A stretch of DNA of 64,000 bases from Sarocladium kiliense (taxonomy: Eukaryota > Ascomycota > Sordariomycetes > Hypocreales > Sarocladiaceae), in the NCBI GenBank assembly GCA_030734395.1, contig JAUZTG010000029.1:2418001-2482000 (forward strand), given 5' to 3'. A program made the translations under genes and the position numbers. Numbering within the stretch: position 1 is the stretch's first letter; every line of letters starts with the position of its first letter. Below the pieces are notes generated by a model. That model made no database searches and was not told where the DNA came from. It saw only the letters and a list, made by a program, of their open reading frames with translations. Of this stretch, positions 1-10,569 are shown one piece after another.

Positions 1-116
1 TGTTTCGGAAGAAGAGGTATAATGATTGGGCAAATCAGGTTCGAGACAGCGCTGCCCTTCTGGGCGGCGCGGCTGAGGCTGAGTGTTATAACTGCAGAAT
101 AAAACCTCTAAGTTGC

Positions 117-594
117 TCAGCAATCCCAATCGTGGATGCAATCCAGAGACATGCCCGTATTGCCAGGGAGGCCCCAGGAGTCGGTATTGCCAATGCCCAA
201 ATTCACATAATCACCCAGGGTCACTTTGCACTGCGGCTTGTTCCCGGACTGGGGGATTCCGAGGGGAAAGACGTGTCCTTTGATACCATCAACATCAAAA
301 TCGACTCCACCCGAATTGGTGAGCGTGTCGTAGCTTCCCCCGGTCCACACTTCCTTCCCCTCAATAAATAGGGTTGCTGAACCTCGGCTGTTGTATTGTT
401 TAGACTCCATCTGTGCATTATTTCTCTTCAAAGGACTTTACTTACTCAAGACCGGTAGGAATGCAGCTCCCTCCGCCACAGCTCGAGAGTTGCGAGCTGG
501 ACACATACGAGCTGATGTGGCATCTTGGCTGCGCCGCCACAGTGGCACTGAGAGCAGCAACGACGGCAAGAGTAAAACTTGGAGATGTTAACAT
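117..594 (-). CDS. small secreted cysteine-containing protein, effector-like
   Basis: I read two exons (594-446 and 387-117) joined across a 58-base intron that starts GTAAGT, has a CTAAAC branch-like site and ends ACAG. The spliced product is 139 residues. The first ~21 residues are a typical signal peptide (hydrophobic run, Ala-x-Ala-like end), so the protein should be secreted. The mature part has six cysteines, three near its N-terminus and three in the last third, the last being the C-terminal residue, which allows three disulfides. The C-terminal two thirds are Gly/Asp-rich and look like a small beta-rich domain. I do not recognise the family. Size, secretion and cysteines fit a fungal effector or a small antimicrobial-type protein, but that is inference. 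The unspliced ORF would lack the signal peptide, which supports the splice model. Confidence 0.6.
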
Positions 595-2394
595 TATTGG
601 ACGTAAGGCTTCAAGCTACTTGGTTCACTTACTGCATGATTGGAGCTTGGTGTTTGATTACAGAATCGTTGTAATTCGAGCAATTGTATGAGTGAAGCGA
701 TTGGGGCTTGATTGTTGGTTAGAGATGAGTCGAGAATATAATCGTACAACTTGGGATTCGAAGCTCCTTATATACTGAAAAGCAACTACTTCATGCCGAC
801 GTCGCTGATTAGGAGACTTCGCTCCTCAGGCGTAGTGCTTTGGACGACCGCTGTGGAGATCTCATTTCTGCCTTTTGCGTAACATCTTTTGCTCAACAGG
901 CCCTTGCGTATCTAGACAAATCCTCCTATGTACGAAGCTTGTCGGTTAGAGTTTTCGAAGGATTCAGGATGGATTCATGATGGATTGAGGATGGATTCGC
1001 GTGGTTGTACGTAGAAAACATAGTGCAAACACTACAGCACTCAGGGATGGTAATTCTAGGATTGGTACCTCGGGTGATCATCAGCTTTACTTTCTTGAGT
1101 AGCGATCATCGCTGGAATTATATCTGATTCGATAGCCCTTACAGCTGACCCGCAGGCTCTGGTGCTAGAGTTGCTATCCCCGATGGTTGTATTTACTCTT
1201 CACTTCCTTGCTATCCCCGAGGCCCTTGCTCTTCACTTCCTTGCCGCATACGTAGGCTTGTCACAACTATGCCTATTAGAGATATAACTGACATTGCCTG
1301 GACGTCGTTCCACATACCTCGCTGATCGAACTATCTCGTTTCCGGAAGACGTCATTTACACTCTCGGTAGGTGCAATATGACACTGGCCTAGGAAAGGTG
1401 GCTATAGGCAGAATACCCAACTCAGATCGATCGCCTCATATCATGTGGTGCAACGTATTCGAAAATTTGACCGCCTCACAGAACTACTCGCAGAGACCTA
1501 TGTCGATAGGGCCCGCGAGCAGGTGAGTCAGGTCCGTGGGACCCGGGACTTTTGTCTTGTGGGTCTCTCTGTGCCATGTTAGAGCCGGGTTGAGCTATCA
1601 CGCACTTCGGGAATACCATGACCGAGGTGGCAGGCTGCAGGATATCCGGGTGGTGACATTCCCCAGGTTTACCATCCTAGAGTCGGAAGGCGCAGAATTT
1701 TCGCCTCGACCGTAACGTCATGGGTCGCTTAGGATCAAGAAACCCTGAAGCATTGCTGATGACCGCCAGCGCTCTCGATGGCGCCGTCTCGTGGCCTGGC
1801 ACGTTGAAGGATCCCATCAGAGTACTCTGATGTGGCATCTAGTTGGAGCACTGGTGCACTATCAGAAGGCACGGAATGCCACAGGTCATGCGGAAACTCC
1901 AAGATAGGGCACTTGCTACGCGTGCTGTGATCCCAGAGTCGGCTACCCTGTATCGACCTGCCATTCTGTGCTGTGAGCCTAGAGAGATGTACGAGTGACT
2001 CTCGTCCACTTTTGGACTATGCAACATCAACCCAAGCAAGATTTGCCGTCACGTGCAACCAACCAGCCATGGCTTTTCTACCAGAAAGCCTGTTATGGAC
2101 GACGCAACGAAATATGTCGTAGGCAAATTGACCCCCGCCCTTTGCCTTGGGCATCAACTCCATTTGACCCATGGAGGACAGTCACAGTCAACTCAGAGGG
2201 CCTCCATTGGCTGTGAAGCCAGGCTGTGTCCGTCATGCCCGTGTGATTGGCCTTTGTAAGGCCACATGCGTCGCCAAAAGGCGGCTCAACACAGCCTGGT
2301 GCCTGAGCAGCCTGATTGTGAAAGGATTGCCAGTCCCATCGTGACCCAGGCAACGATGTCTTCCTCCTCTCTAGCACGGGGGTCTCAGTGACGA
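595..2394. other. gene-poor stretch
   Basis: I see no coding region. Reading frames are short and overlap on both strands without domain signatures. It holds a short tandem repeat near its start and, around 1170-1250, an imperfect duplication of a pyrimidine-rich phrase (CTCTTCACTTCC followed by TTGC). Confidence 0.5.
960..1001. repeat. 11-bp tandem repeat, about 3.8 copies
   Basis: Consecutive units GGATTCAGGAT, GGATTCATGAT, GGATTGAGGAT and a partial GGATTCGCG lie head to tail. The differences are single substitutions. Confidence 0.8.
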
Positions 2395-2934
2395 ATGAAC
2401 AGCATGGGAGCAAGTAGACAGTCTCTTCAGAATAAGCTCATATTCCATACTACAAAGATACCTGTTGCATTGCTAAGTGACGGCGAGGCCAAGACCGGGC
2501 AATCTAGACCTATCACGATTGCCTGCGAGCTTCTACTAATGTGTGGAGTCTATTTACCCGTCGCAAATAGATACCTATGGACCGTCAAGGTGCTTGCAGT
2601 GCAGCTACAAACCGCCTTACCGGAGGCTTGCACGAAGTTCTTTTCCATCCTAGCTGCTAGGGAAAGAAGAAAAAGACTGACAAATGTCAATATCGTCAAT
2701 TTTGGACGGAGCCAAGAAGGCCTCAGTACTATCGGGCCCTTAAAGTTAGCTTATAGGGTCGCGGACTCATTCAATGCCTTCAACCTTGTGAAGGAGTTTA
2801 GAGGAGAACAGGATACCTCTGAGCGTTATTTAAAGAAACCCTTTCTTGCTTCGTACCATTTTATATTTTCATTTAGAGGGCGCACTAAATATATTAGCAT
2901 TCCGTTTGGTGCTTTGTTGTACGGTGCAAGATAG
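2395..2934 (+). pseudogene. hypothetical ORF, possible C-terminal relic of a fungal transcription factor
   Basis: This is an open frame of 179 codons. The middle part (hydrophobic helix with YLPVANRYL, then a VNIVNFGR phrase) loosely resembles the C-terminal end of fungal-specific transcription-factor domains, but no DNA-binding part or upstream exon is visible. The ends of the frame are low in coding character. It may be a relic or chance ORF, and I assign no function. Confidence 0.2.
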
Positions 2935-4011
2935 TCCTAAGCATACTCTAGTACTATAATGAGCGTAAATCATACATTTAAATATATTGAGCATAGACAG
3001 CCTACTTTCACGATGAAGGGACACCTCGTTGGGTATGACAAGAACGAAGACCGCTATAGCCATCCCGCATGTTTTGAGTGTCAACGCTCAGCTCATGGGC
3101 TGCTTCCATCAATATAAGGGAGAAGCGCGAGCAAAGATGTCAGAAAACCGAGGAAGTTCGCGCACGGTACCTCTGTTAAAAGGTTGGAGGCTGAAGGTTA
3201 TACGACGTCTTACTTGTTGGAGGTGCTGGAACCGGATGGGCATTCGCTAACGAGCTTGACGTTTCGTGGCATTGTTCTTGACCTGTGAAGGCGAAGGAAG
3301 CGAACCAGTAGCCGCTAGCACCATGTAACAAGGTACCGGCATTTACAGCAGTCCAATTACGGTAATGCGAGGTACCAGCAGTGCTGGTGGTGCCATACTA
3401 CAATGGTTTCTTGGTACCCTTTACTCCCTGTCCAGCGCGCTCTGAGGGTTCTGCCTGCGCGGCCTACATTGGTTAAAGACGATGCAGTCTCACGCATGCT
3501 CCGTCTTTGCTGATGACCATGAAGTACATTACTTATTCAGAACTATAATTTATAATGTATGCTATTGAGGGTAAAGGTATGTCAAAGCGGCCCACTCGCT
3601 ATTCCATTCATGTTATAGGTTGGTCATAAGAGCGGGTGTGATGTACGAGATTCCTAGATAATTATGAAATGCATGCCAGCTGTCTGAACTAGGCGTGCGG
3701 TCAAACTCGGTGTCCGAGCCCTCACTGTCGCTATTTGGATTTGCTCCTGATGCTTGTTCAACGGGGTTTACAGGTAATCGAGACGCCGGAACAAGCCAGG
3801 TGTCGTTAACGTACACCCCTCCCTCGCATTTCACACCCACCATGGCTTTAGCAACATTTCGGCACTATCTACATGCAGATGGTAGCGAAAGAAATACCCA
3901 TATCCTTCGCAGCGTCGAATTTTTGGATGTGTAGCCTTCTCAGTTCCATCTGGCTAGGCTTATGTATAAGAGCTGTTTGCTCTCTCCTGGTACATTTGAA
4001 CCCAGATGTTC
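2935..4011. other. no convincing gene
   Basis: Only short overlapping frames are present. A 76-codon minus-strand frame at 3613-3843 has an acidic Ser/Asp stretch but no recognisable domain. The stretch around 3540-3560 is locally AT-rich. Confidence 0.4.
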
Positions 4012-4970
4012 TTACTCACGAGCTCTCGGCTCGCCCTGGAGTCCCCCGTCGTTCTCGAGGATTGAGGTATGGTTGTCCTCTTCACCCTCGTCTTTGTCAT
4101 CCTCTTCTCCCATAAGCTCGCAAGCTAAAACCCTCGAGCCTCGATTGATCAGTGGCGTATCCCGGCTGGACAGGTCCCGGCCTTCGTTTCTCGCCATGAT
4201 GTTGTGCTTACGGCGGGTTGAAAGGATTCGCGCGCGAGTAGAGAGCTTAGACGAGACGGCTGCGTTGGATATTATCCAGTCTGTGAGAGCGACCTCGCAA
4301 TCCTGCATAATGGCTTTGCTTGCCTCGTAGCCGTCGTATGCTGCTCGAGTCTCGCCGGGGGTGACTGTACTGCCATCGATCAGCTTCAATAGGTGCTTTC
4401 CGTAGCCGGCAGTTATGGTAACTTTCTCGTAATGCTCCCGGAGGGCATCGAATTGATACGTGTATGCAATCTTGAGCTTTTCTCTTGTAATGTTAGACAG
4501 TTGTGCCTCGGCAACCAACGACTCAGCCTCAGCGCGGACAAGCTCCTGCTCCAGAACAACAATCTTTAGCGAATTAGGCTTGATCATTTGCTCGCCTGTC
4601 TGCGTCTCAGCGACAGCTTCACGGGGTGTAAGCGACAAACCTGCGGTCCCGGCTAGGCTGCACTGAGGCTTCGATGCTCCTGATGCTTTTTATCCTAACG
4701 CGGTATTGGTCGTACCAGTCTACATATTGATCCTCGAGCTCACCAATCTCGTACAGCAGTACACCATCCTTGTCTGTTATGTCAGAAACGTCCTCGTCGC
4801 CATGCTCGCCCCATATCGACAGTTGTTGCTGAACATATGTCAAGACGCCAGACAGAACGAGTGGCATCAAAGTAACTCACCGCGACCTCCATGTGTTCTT
4901 TAGCCACTGTCTCGAACCGCTGGGCCCCATTGTCGCAGATGAACTGGAACCGAACTGTGCGTGTCGCCAT
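4012..4970 (-). pseudogene. pil1: truncated, frame-broken eisosome core protein (Pil1/Lsp1 family)
   Basis: Translation matches the Pil1/Lsp1 BAR-domain family, whose members assemble eisosomes under the plasma membrane. Clear family phrases are LSIWGE, DVSDITDK, YEIGELEDQYV, SIEASVQPSRDR, LEQELVRAEAESLVAEAQLS and PGETRAAYDGYEASKA. A 52-base GTGAGT...TTCAG intron (4880-4829) joins cleanly after MEVA. At about 4645-4600, where the family has a ~15-residue linker, the frame shifts and no GT...AG junction restores it. The N-terminal ~60 residues of the family (basic, targeting region) are absent: the first ATG (4970) opens just before the MEVA segment. The C-terminal tail is acidic. Truncation plus frame break make this most likely a pseudogene of a pil1 paralogue. 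A sequencing error or a non-canonical intron is the alternative. Confidence 0.7.
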
Positions 4971-5072
4971 ACTCACGGTGAGGAAAGGCCTATAATGTCT
5001 GTAATTTTGGCTATCGTTAAACAAGCTGTATACGACTGTTCTGATCGAGAGGTTTTGGGAGCTTTATGCTAA

Positions 5073-5595
5073 AATCGCAGTTTGACGAAGGGCAATACTA
5101 TTAAGGTAGGCCACGTCGCCTTGGAAGGCGATGTTAGCTCGAACGAAGACCTCTCTTCCCCGAAGTCAGTCGTTCAGATTGAATCATTATGTATCTCCTG
5201 GTATGCTGGTCGTCTTCCCAATAGGATAGCGGACACCACCTTTGTGTTTTTAATATATTAGTAACAATTACAGGGCGCTCCAAGAGCACGGATTAGGTCG
5301 CAGCGCTATGGAAGTTGTAGAACACAAAGCTCAAGCCCCACCGTTTAATGCTTCCCTTGCCGTGTTGGATATAGTACAAGAGGGGTTTCAATTGCACAGC
5401 GACTTCATAACAACAATAGTCGATAATTGTAGCCATGCACAGCCAAAAGTCTTACGGTCCAACGAGGCCTGGTTTGAAAGACAGGGCTACGAAGTATTCC
5501 AGAGGCTCGAGACAGGCTACATGTGGCACAACCCAAAGACTGGAGAGCTTATTTCAGTGCCCTTAGTCTTCTTAAGGAAATTATTAAGCGGGTGA
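5073..5595 (+). pseudogene. 5'-truncated GNAT-family N-acetyltransferase
   Basis: Two exons are visible: an open stretch from 5073 to 5200, then 5274-5595 after a 73-base intron starting GTATGC and ending TTACAG. The joined frame reads through a GNAT fold: the beta-strand phrase GHVALEGD, the strand QIESLCIS, the acetyl-CoA-binding Q-x-x-G-x-G loop (QEHGLGRSAM), the strand SLAVLD, and the typical fungal C-terminus where NEAWFERQGYEVF leads to a final VPLVFLRK. The N-terminal part of the domain is missing: an in-frame stop precedes 5073, and the opposite-strand pil1 relic begins about 100 bases away. No start codon sits upstream in frame. It is best read as the surviving 3' two thirds of a GNAT gene. 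The substrate is unknown. Confidence 0.6.
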
Positions 5596-6271
5596 GGTTT
5601 CCAGATTGTAAAAAGAGAAAGGCGACTTCATATAGATAAATGTTATTCCCGATGTTATAACAGTGCATAGCTAGTGTCATAAGATATCATGACAGGGGAA
5701 GATCTCTAAAAGCAGAAACAAAGACAGCTCTTTAGATTGCGGAATTTTCTAATATGATCAAGTCAGGTCACCTCACGCGCGTTACCTACTCGGTCCGCGT
5801 AGCCTCTCGGGGTAAGCTTCGCTTGTCCAAGCCGTCATGCAGGGTTACATTGGCCATACGAGGACGATAATCCCGAAGCATTACCCGAAGCATGCTATGT
5901 CGTATTTTTTGCCCATATTTGCGTTTTACCGCTCGGGGTTTGTCTTATGGAAAATTGAAATAGCAGGCTAATATTGCGCTCCGGATCACTTTTACGGAAT
6001 CAGCACATCGAGCAGCCTCCATCGAGTTCTATAGTCCTAGATCATCCGGAATATAATTTAGTCGGCCACAGGAGAGGATTCGTGTAAATAATCAGATATA
6101 TAGCTACGTTTTAATACAAGCTGACTTCTGCGATACTTTGTGTAGAATAGTAAATAGCGAATAACCTAATACATTATACAGATGCACGTTCTCTTACTGC
6201 TTTATAAGTCTTTATAAGTACGGATTAATATATCTTTAATAATAAATCTTAACCATATATGCATTATGCAT
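5596..6271. other. intergenic, AT-rich toward its right end
   Basis: No gene is seen. From about 6050 to 6260 the sequence is rich in A and T with many TA steps, similar to but shorter than the block at 7.6-8.7 kb. Confidence 0.5.
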
Positions 6272-6721
6272 CTATGGACCGAGGAGTTCGATTAAATTGC
6301 CCTCTGGATCCGACACGTACGCATACCTGCCGCTGCCGAAGTGATCCGCTTCCGGAGGCGAGATGGCCCGAGCTCCTGCGCCCGCTTGGACAATGTAATT
6401 GTATATTTCATCCAGGTCCCTTACACTCAGTGCCCAGTGGAAGTAGCCTTGTAGCTTGCTGCCGTCCATCGGATCTTTCGGTACCTCTGCTCTGGTTGAC
6501 TCCTCGTTACTGACCAGCTCGACAATTACACCTTGCGGGTTTTGGAGCTGGATAACCTGGAAAAGATGAGGAGTTTTAATTGTGAAGTTTCGAAGAACAT
6601 CATTAAACCCCAGTATGTTTTGGTAGAAGTGGGTTTGGGTGTTTATATTCGCGACAGAAAGCCCAATGTGGTTGAAGCTGAGCGTCTTATTGATATGACG
6701 AGCGGGTATGTTCTGCGACAT
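6272..6721 (-). CDS. VOC-family (glyoxalase/bleomycin-resistance-like) protein
   Basis: This is a single 149-residue ORF with the paired beta-alpha-beta-beta-beta pattern of the vicinal oxygen chelate superfamily. It opens with FNHIGLSVANI, continues with the FYQNILGF helix, a VIVELVSN strand, a second-module HWALSVRDLDEIY and ends YVSDPEGNLIELLGP. His at the first strand, Glu in VIVEL, His in HWALSV and Glu in LIELLG sit at the four usual metal-ligand positions, so it could bind metal. VOC proteins act on small molecules (lactoylglutathione, catechols, toxins), and the sequence does not tell which. A 39-base in-frame segment (starting GTTCG, ending TTTCCAG) could be a retained mini-intron. 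It is the only intact-looking gene in the relic-rich left end. Confidence 0.75.
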   Translation of the reverse strand: MSQNIPARHINKTLSFNHIGLSVANINTQTHFYQNILGFNDVLRNFTIKTPHLFQVIQLQNPQGVIVELVSNEESTRAEVPKDPMDGSKLQGYFHWALSVRDLDEIYNYIVQAGAGARAISPPEADHFGSGRYAYVSDPEGNLIELLGP

Positions 6722-6990
6722 GATGGTGATGAAATAGGCGATTTTTTTATGAGAATGAACTTTGAAGATTTAGAAAGCTAATCCATCGGAACGACATGTA
6801 GTTTCCACAGTGTTGAAAGCTCACTTTTTATCTTTTCGGGCATCGACAAGAGAACAGCGGAGAGCGTACCTACGGCTCATTCCCGTATTTACGGGCCACT
6901 ACACAGGTAATCTCCGTGGCGGAAAGACACAGTCCTTACGCGTAATGCATTACGCAATGCAACTATTTTCTTATCCAAGCAGGAAGCGCC

Positions 6991-7275
6991 CGTATATAGG
7001 GTCTCGTTGTGCAGCACCCCGTATCTATTGCGCAGCACCCTCAAGCGCCGGTACCGGATGGATTATAATACAAAAGTTCAACAATAAAAGAGACACAAAC
7101 ACAAGGCTAACTCGAACCCTAACTCCTAACCTAACTAAAAGTCAGATTTACAGGCCTATTATATTTATTATAAAGTGACGATACCTGACTCTCAGGCGTG
7201 ATCAGCGAAATCGGGGTTTTAGGGTGCTGCGTAATGGATACGGGGTGCTGCACAAGGAGACCCCGTATATATTGA
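6991..7275. mobile_element. MITE-like element with ~50-bp inverted repeats
   Basis: The left arm (6991-7041) and right arm (7221-7275) are inverted copies. The inner 35 bases agree except for two C/T- or G/A-type differences and include the phrase TTGTGCAGCACCCCGTATC. Homology continues outward through GGGTCTC and TATATA. The ~180-bp interior has no ORF of note. Short length, long inverted repeats and no transposase fit a non-autonomous DNA element, and the transition-type mismatches fit RIP. A target-site duplication is not clear. Confidence 0.6.
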
Positions 7276-7399
7276 CGCGGCTACAGTGGGTATGGAGTGA
7301 AGTCCGCGTCCGAGTGCGGAGGAAAAGAGACTTATCTCCCAACCTGGCGCACGCTTGTGACAGCATCGTTCGTATCGACCAGCCCGCCACGACCAGTAA

Positions 7400-7559
7400 A
7401 CTCCCTAAGAAAGCGGTTGAACTGTATCTAGAGTCGTGGCCCGTAAGACTAGTGACGTGGATACCAATTCACAGAGAAGTTGCTCTGCCTGAAAACTGCT
7501 ATCATGGCCACACAAAGATACCAGGTAATGAAGAGGCCGATGCGCTAGCCAAACCGTGA
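7400..7559 (+). pseudogene. RNase H relic of a non-LTR retrotransposon
   Basis: The frame contains a broken version of the fungal LINE/Tad-type RNase H signature: VTWIP, then 13 extra codons, then GHTKIPGNEEADALAK, where intact elements have the two pieces joined. The conserved Glu-Glu-Ala-Asp end is present. No reverse transcriptase is visible nearby, and the frame stops right after the motif. It directly abuts the MITE-like element, so this is nested mobile-element debris. Confidence 0.65.
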
Positions 7560-8700
7560 TAGTCCCTCCCTATTCCAGTGCATTTTTTCTTTGCCGCGTG
7601 TTATAACCGATTTACTTAGTCGCGCTAAAATAAAAGCCAATTTCGTCTATATTCTAGAGCTGAATATTGCTATTAGCACCCTAAAGAATATAATTACCGC
7701 TTGATATTATTATTTAATCCTTTACGTAAGCCTAAAAGGGTCTAAGCTTTATTAGCTTTAAAGTAATATGAAAAACCTAATACTATAAAGGTAAGAATAT
7801 TTTATAAGAATTAAATATATATTATAATATTACTTATAAAAGTGTAGTTATTTCATCTTATACTTTAATTATAAAAAGATAAGTAATAGTTTATAATTTA
7901 AGAGACTTTATATTTTATAAAGTTAATCTTGATGTAAATTCTATGTAAACTAAGTTTCTAAATTTACTTTTTCAAGACTTGAGTTATGATTTTCTTAGCT
8001 AAATCCTTAAGAAGATGTATTTAGCTAGATATTTGTACAGTCTGCCTCGACCTTTCTCTTATAATAAGTATATCATTACTGCTAGTTCAAGTCCTAATAA
8101 TCTTTTTCTATAGCTCTCTCCACACAAATAAATTAAATAATTTAATTCAGAGCTTAAGTAAGCGCCTATATTCTAGCAGGCGCCTGCTCAAGCTTTTAAG
8201 GTAAATTCTTATTCTAAGCCCTCCTAATAGAAAGATTATAATATTAGGAGGAGTTCACTACTATGGTGAAAGTAACTTACAGGTAAGACGCAACTATATA
8301 TAAGGCTAAGTGTTAAAATACTATATTATAAATTAATATGTATTTACCAAAAGGGAAAATTCCATAATATAATAATATAATAATAAATAAAGAATAAAAG
8401 AGCAGAGAATTGAAATATATATTATTAAGGAATATAAATATAATTTCATTTTAGTTAACATAAGGATTATATTATTATAATAAAATATAAGTATCATGTG
8501 ATTATTATTACAAAAGAATACTTAATAAACTCTAGTAAGATATTACAATTAGCCTTACTAGCTATAATATAATAATAGGTTAGATATTAGCGAGTAGCCT
8601 TATAATATCAATCTTATTTTTTGTCCCCTATTATGTATAAAAAATAGACTAAAAGTGGTTCCTGATTAGGTCCGCTCAGGCTCCGTTCAGGAGAATTCCC
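7560..8700. repeat. AT-rich, RIP-like degenerate block
   Basis: More than 1 kb is dominated by A and T with very frequent TA dinucleotides (runs such as ATAATATAATAATA) and no open frames, then switches abruptly to normal composition near 8650-8700. This is what heavily RIP-mutated transposon DNA looks like in Pezizomycotina. The parent element is unrecognisable. Between 8700 and the next gene the DNA is ordinary non-coding sequence. Confidence 0.7.
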
Positions 8701-8913
8701 GCTATGCTAAGTCTGCCTCACCCTTAGCTCACCCTCACCTCAGGTTAAAGTGGCACTGCTCACTTTCCAAGACCGAAGAGGAAATCCAGGATGCCCATTC
8801 TGGGGATGCATTCTCCGTGTATTGCTCTTAACTTATAGTAGACCTCCGCTCACGTAAACGAATTCAGAAGGTTGCTTTGGGTTCCTGTAGCCCATGCTGC
8901 ATAAGGACTCAGC

Positions 8914-10569
8914 CTAGCCACTGCCCTGCTCTGCGATGTTGATCTCCCTGCCCTTGAATCTCCAGGCCTTTGTTCCTTGAATAAACATAATGTTCAGCTC
9001 AGCATATGTTCGACCCTTGGTCTCGGGAATATAGAAACACGTGAACGCCAGTGCAACTGTACAGGTACTAGCAAAGAAGAAGCAAGTTTTTGCACCCCAC
9101 GCCCAAGCACCAGGGTTGAGCATGTAAGGGGTGATAATGTTGCTGATGATGTTGAGGACATTGTAGGTCATGCGTGATAGAACAATCGTTTTGCTTCGTA
9201 ACTCTGATGAGGGCACTTCGGAAACGATGGCGTAACAGATTGGCCCAACAGTGATATCATAGACCATGGTGTAAACGATGAGCATGCTGCAAATAGTCCA
9301 GGAGATGCCGGTTGTCAAGCCCATGGCGCCCATTGAGCCGATTAGAAGGAGACAGACTTGCATTCCAACAAGTCCCCAGATATACATGGTTTGGCGCCCA
9401 AAGTAAGGAATTAGGCCCCAGGCGATAAAGACACCCATAATACCGAGAGCATACTGGACAAGACTCATGTTGAATGCCTGTGTGGATGGAATCCCAGTCT
9501 GCCGATAAAAGTAGGTAGAGTAGGTTCGGAGACCTGTACCGGAGAGAATCTGAACACCCCACGTAGCGCATGCGATGATAGTCCGGTGGAGATTGACACC
9601 ATTGAAACAATCTTTATAGTGTTTTCCTGTGCCCGCACTCCTCTCTTGTTCAACTGTGACCTGCATCAAGGTCATAGAACTTTCAACGTCTTGGCCAGAC
9701 CTGGCGAGACGACGTAAGTTATGCCTAGCATCATCCATTTTACCCCTTTTGACACACCGCCATGGCGACTCCGGCGCAAATGAGATGGCAAGCATCAGAG
9801 GAGCTGGCGAAACCCATTGCAAGGCGAAAGGAAGTCGGTACGCCCACTGATCACTTCGTTCCGCAACCGCACGTAGCACGCCGGCTGAAAGGAATTGACC
9901 GAAGACCTATGTCTTGTTAACAACAATGCGGCCATGACCTGATGTATTGTCGATTCCTACCCAGCACAGGTTGACATAAGTGGTCAGGTGGCCCCTCAGG
10001 TGAGTGGGACAGACCTCTGCTGCATACGTAGCCGTCAAAGTTTGGAAGACTCCCCAGGGAATCCCCTGGCATACCTGACCGACGAGAAGTACCCCAACGC
10101 TGGGGGCAAAGAACGGGATAAAGATAGTGCAAATCATCAGCGCCAGAGACCATATCATTGTCTTTCTGAACCCGAGGCGTTCAGACAAGTGCCCGTTCAG
10201 GTAGAGGCCAACAAGGGAGCCAATCGTGGCACCATTGGCAAGTCCAGCCTGCCAAGCCGCAGGGATCTCATAGCTACCATCTGCAATCTGCTCGCCATAT
10301 CGTTTGGAAAATGCTGGTTGAGCGTTCAGCGACCCGATAAGCTTCATGTCGTAGCCTTCCATAATGATAGCCGCCGACAATAGGGCAGACCAGCCGATAG
10401 CAGCAGGGTACAGCTTGAGAGATTGAAGGAACTTGTTCTGCCGTTCCAACTCTGCCGCTGCTTCTGCCTCCTCAAAGTCACCTCTGCCTGGCCCAATCTT
10501 GCCTCTGACGGCATCCCCGACATGACCCATGTCAATTTGTTCCGTATCTTCGCTTTCCATGTTCATCAT
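8914..10569 (-). CDS. MFS sugar:proton symporter, alpha-glucoside (maltose) permease type
   Basis: Two exons (10569-9961, 9906-8914) are joined by a 54-base intron starting GTAGGA and ending ACATAG; the join gives CWVFGQF. The product is ~533 residues with the 12-helix sugar-transporter plan. Signatures seen are GYDMKLIGS in helix 1, GHLSERLGFRKT (loop 2-3), PTHLRGHL, PESPWRCVKRGK after helix 6, and PETKGRTYAEL after helix 12. The spacing and the long acidic N-terminal tail match fungal alpha-glucoside permeases, which import maltose-like sugars with protons across the plasma membrane. I chose the Met at 10569; an upstream Met at 10656 would add 29 residues that look non-coding. No glucosidase gene is next to it. 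Confidence 0.85.

Noticed and set aside
1839..2413. Overlapping ORFs on both strands
   Set aside because: Short, mutually overlapping and without domains.
7117..7136. Telomere-like phrase CCCTAACTCCTAACCTAAC
   Set aside because: Only two or three degenerate units inside the MITE-like element. Too short to claim an interstitial telomere.
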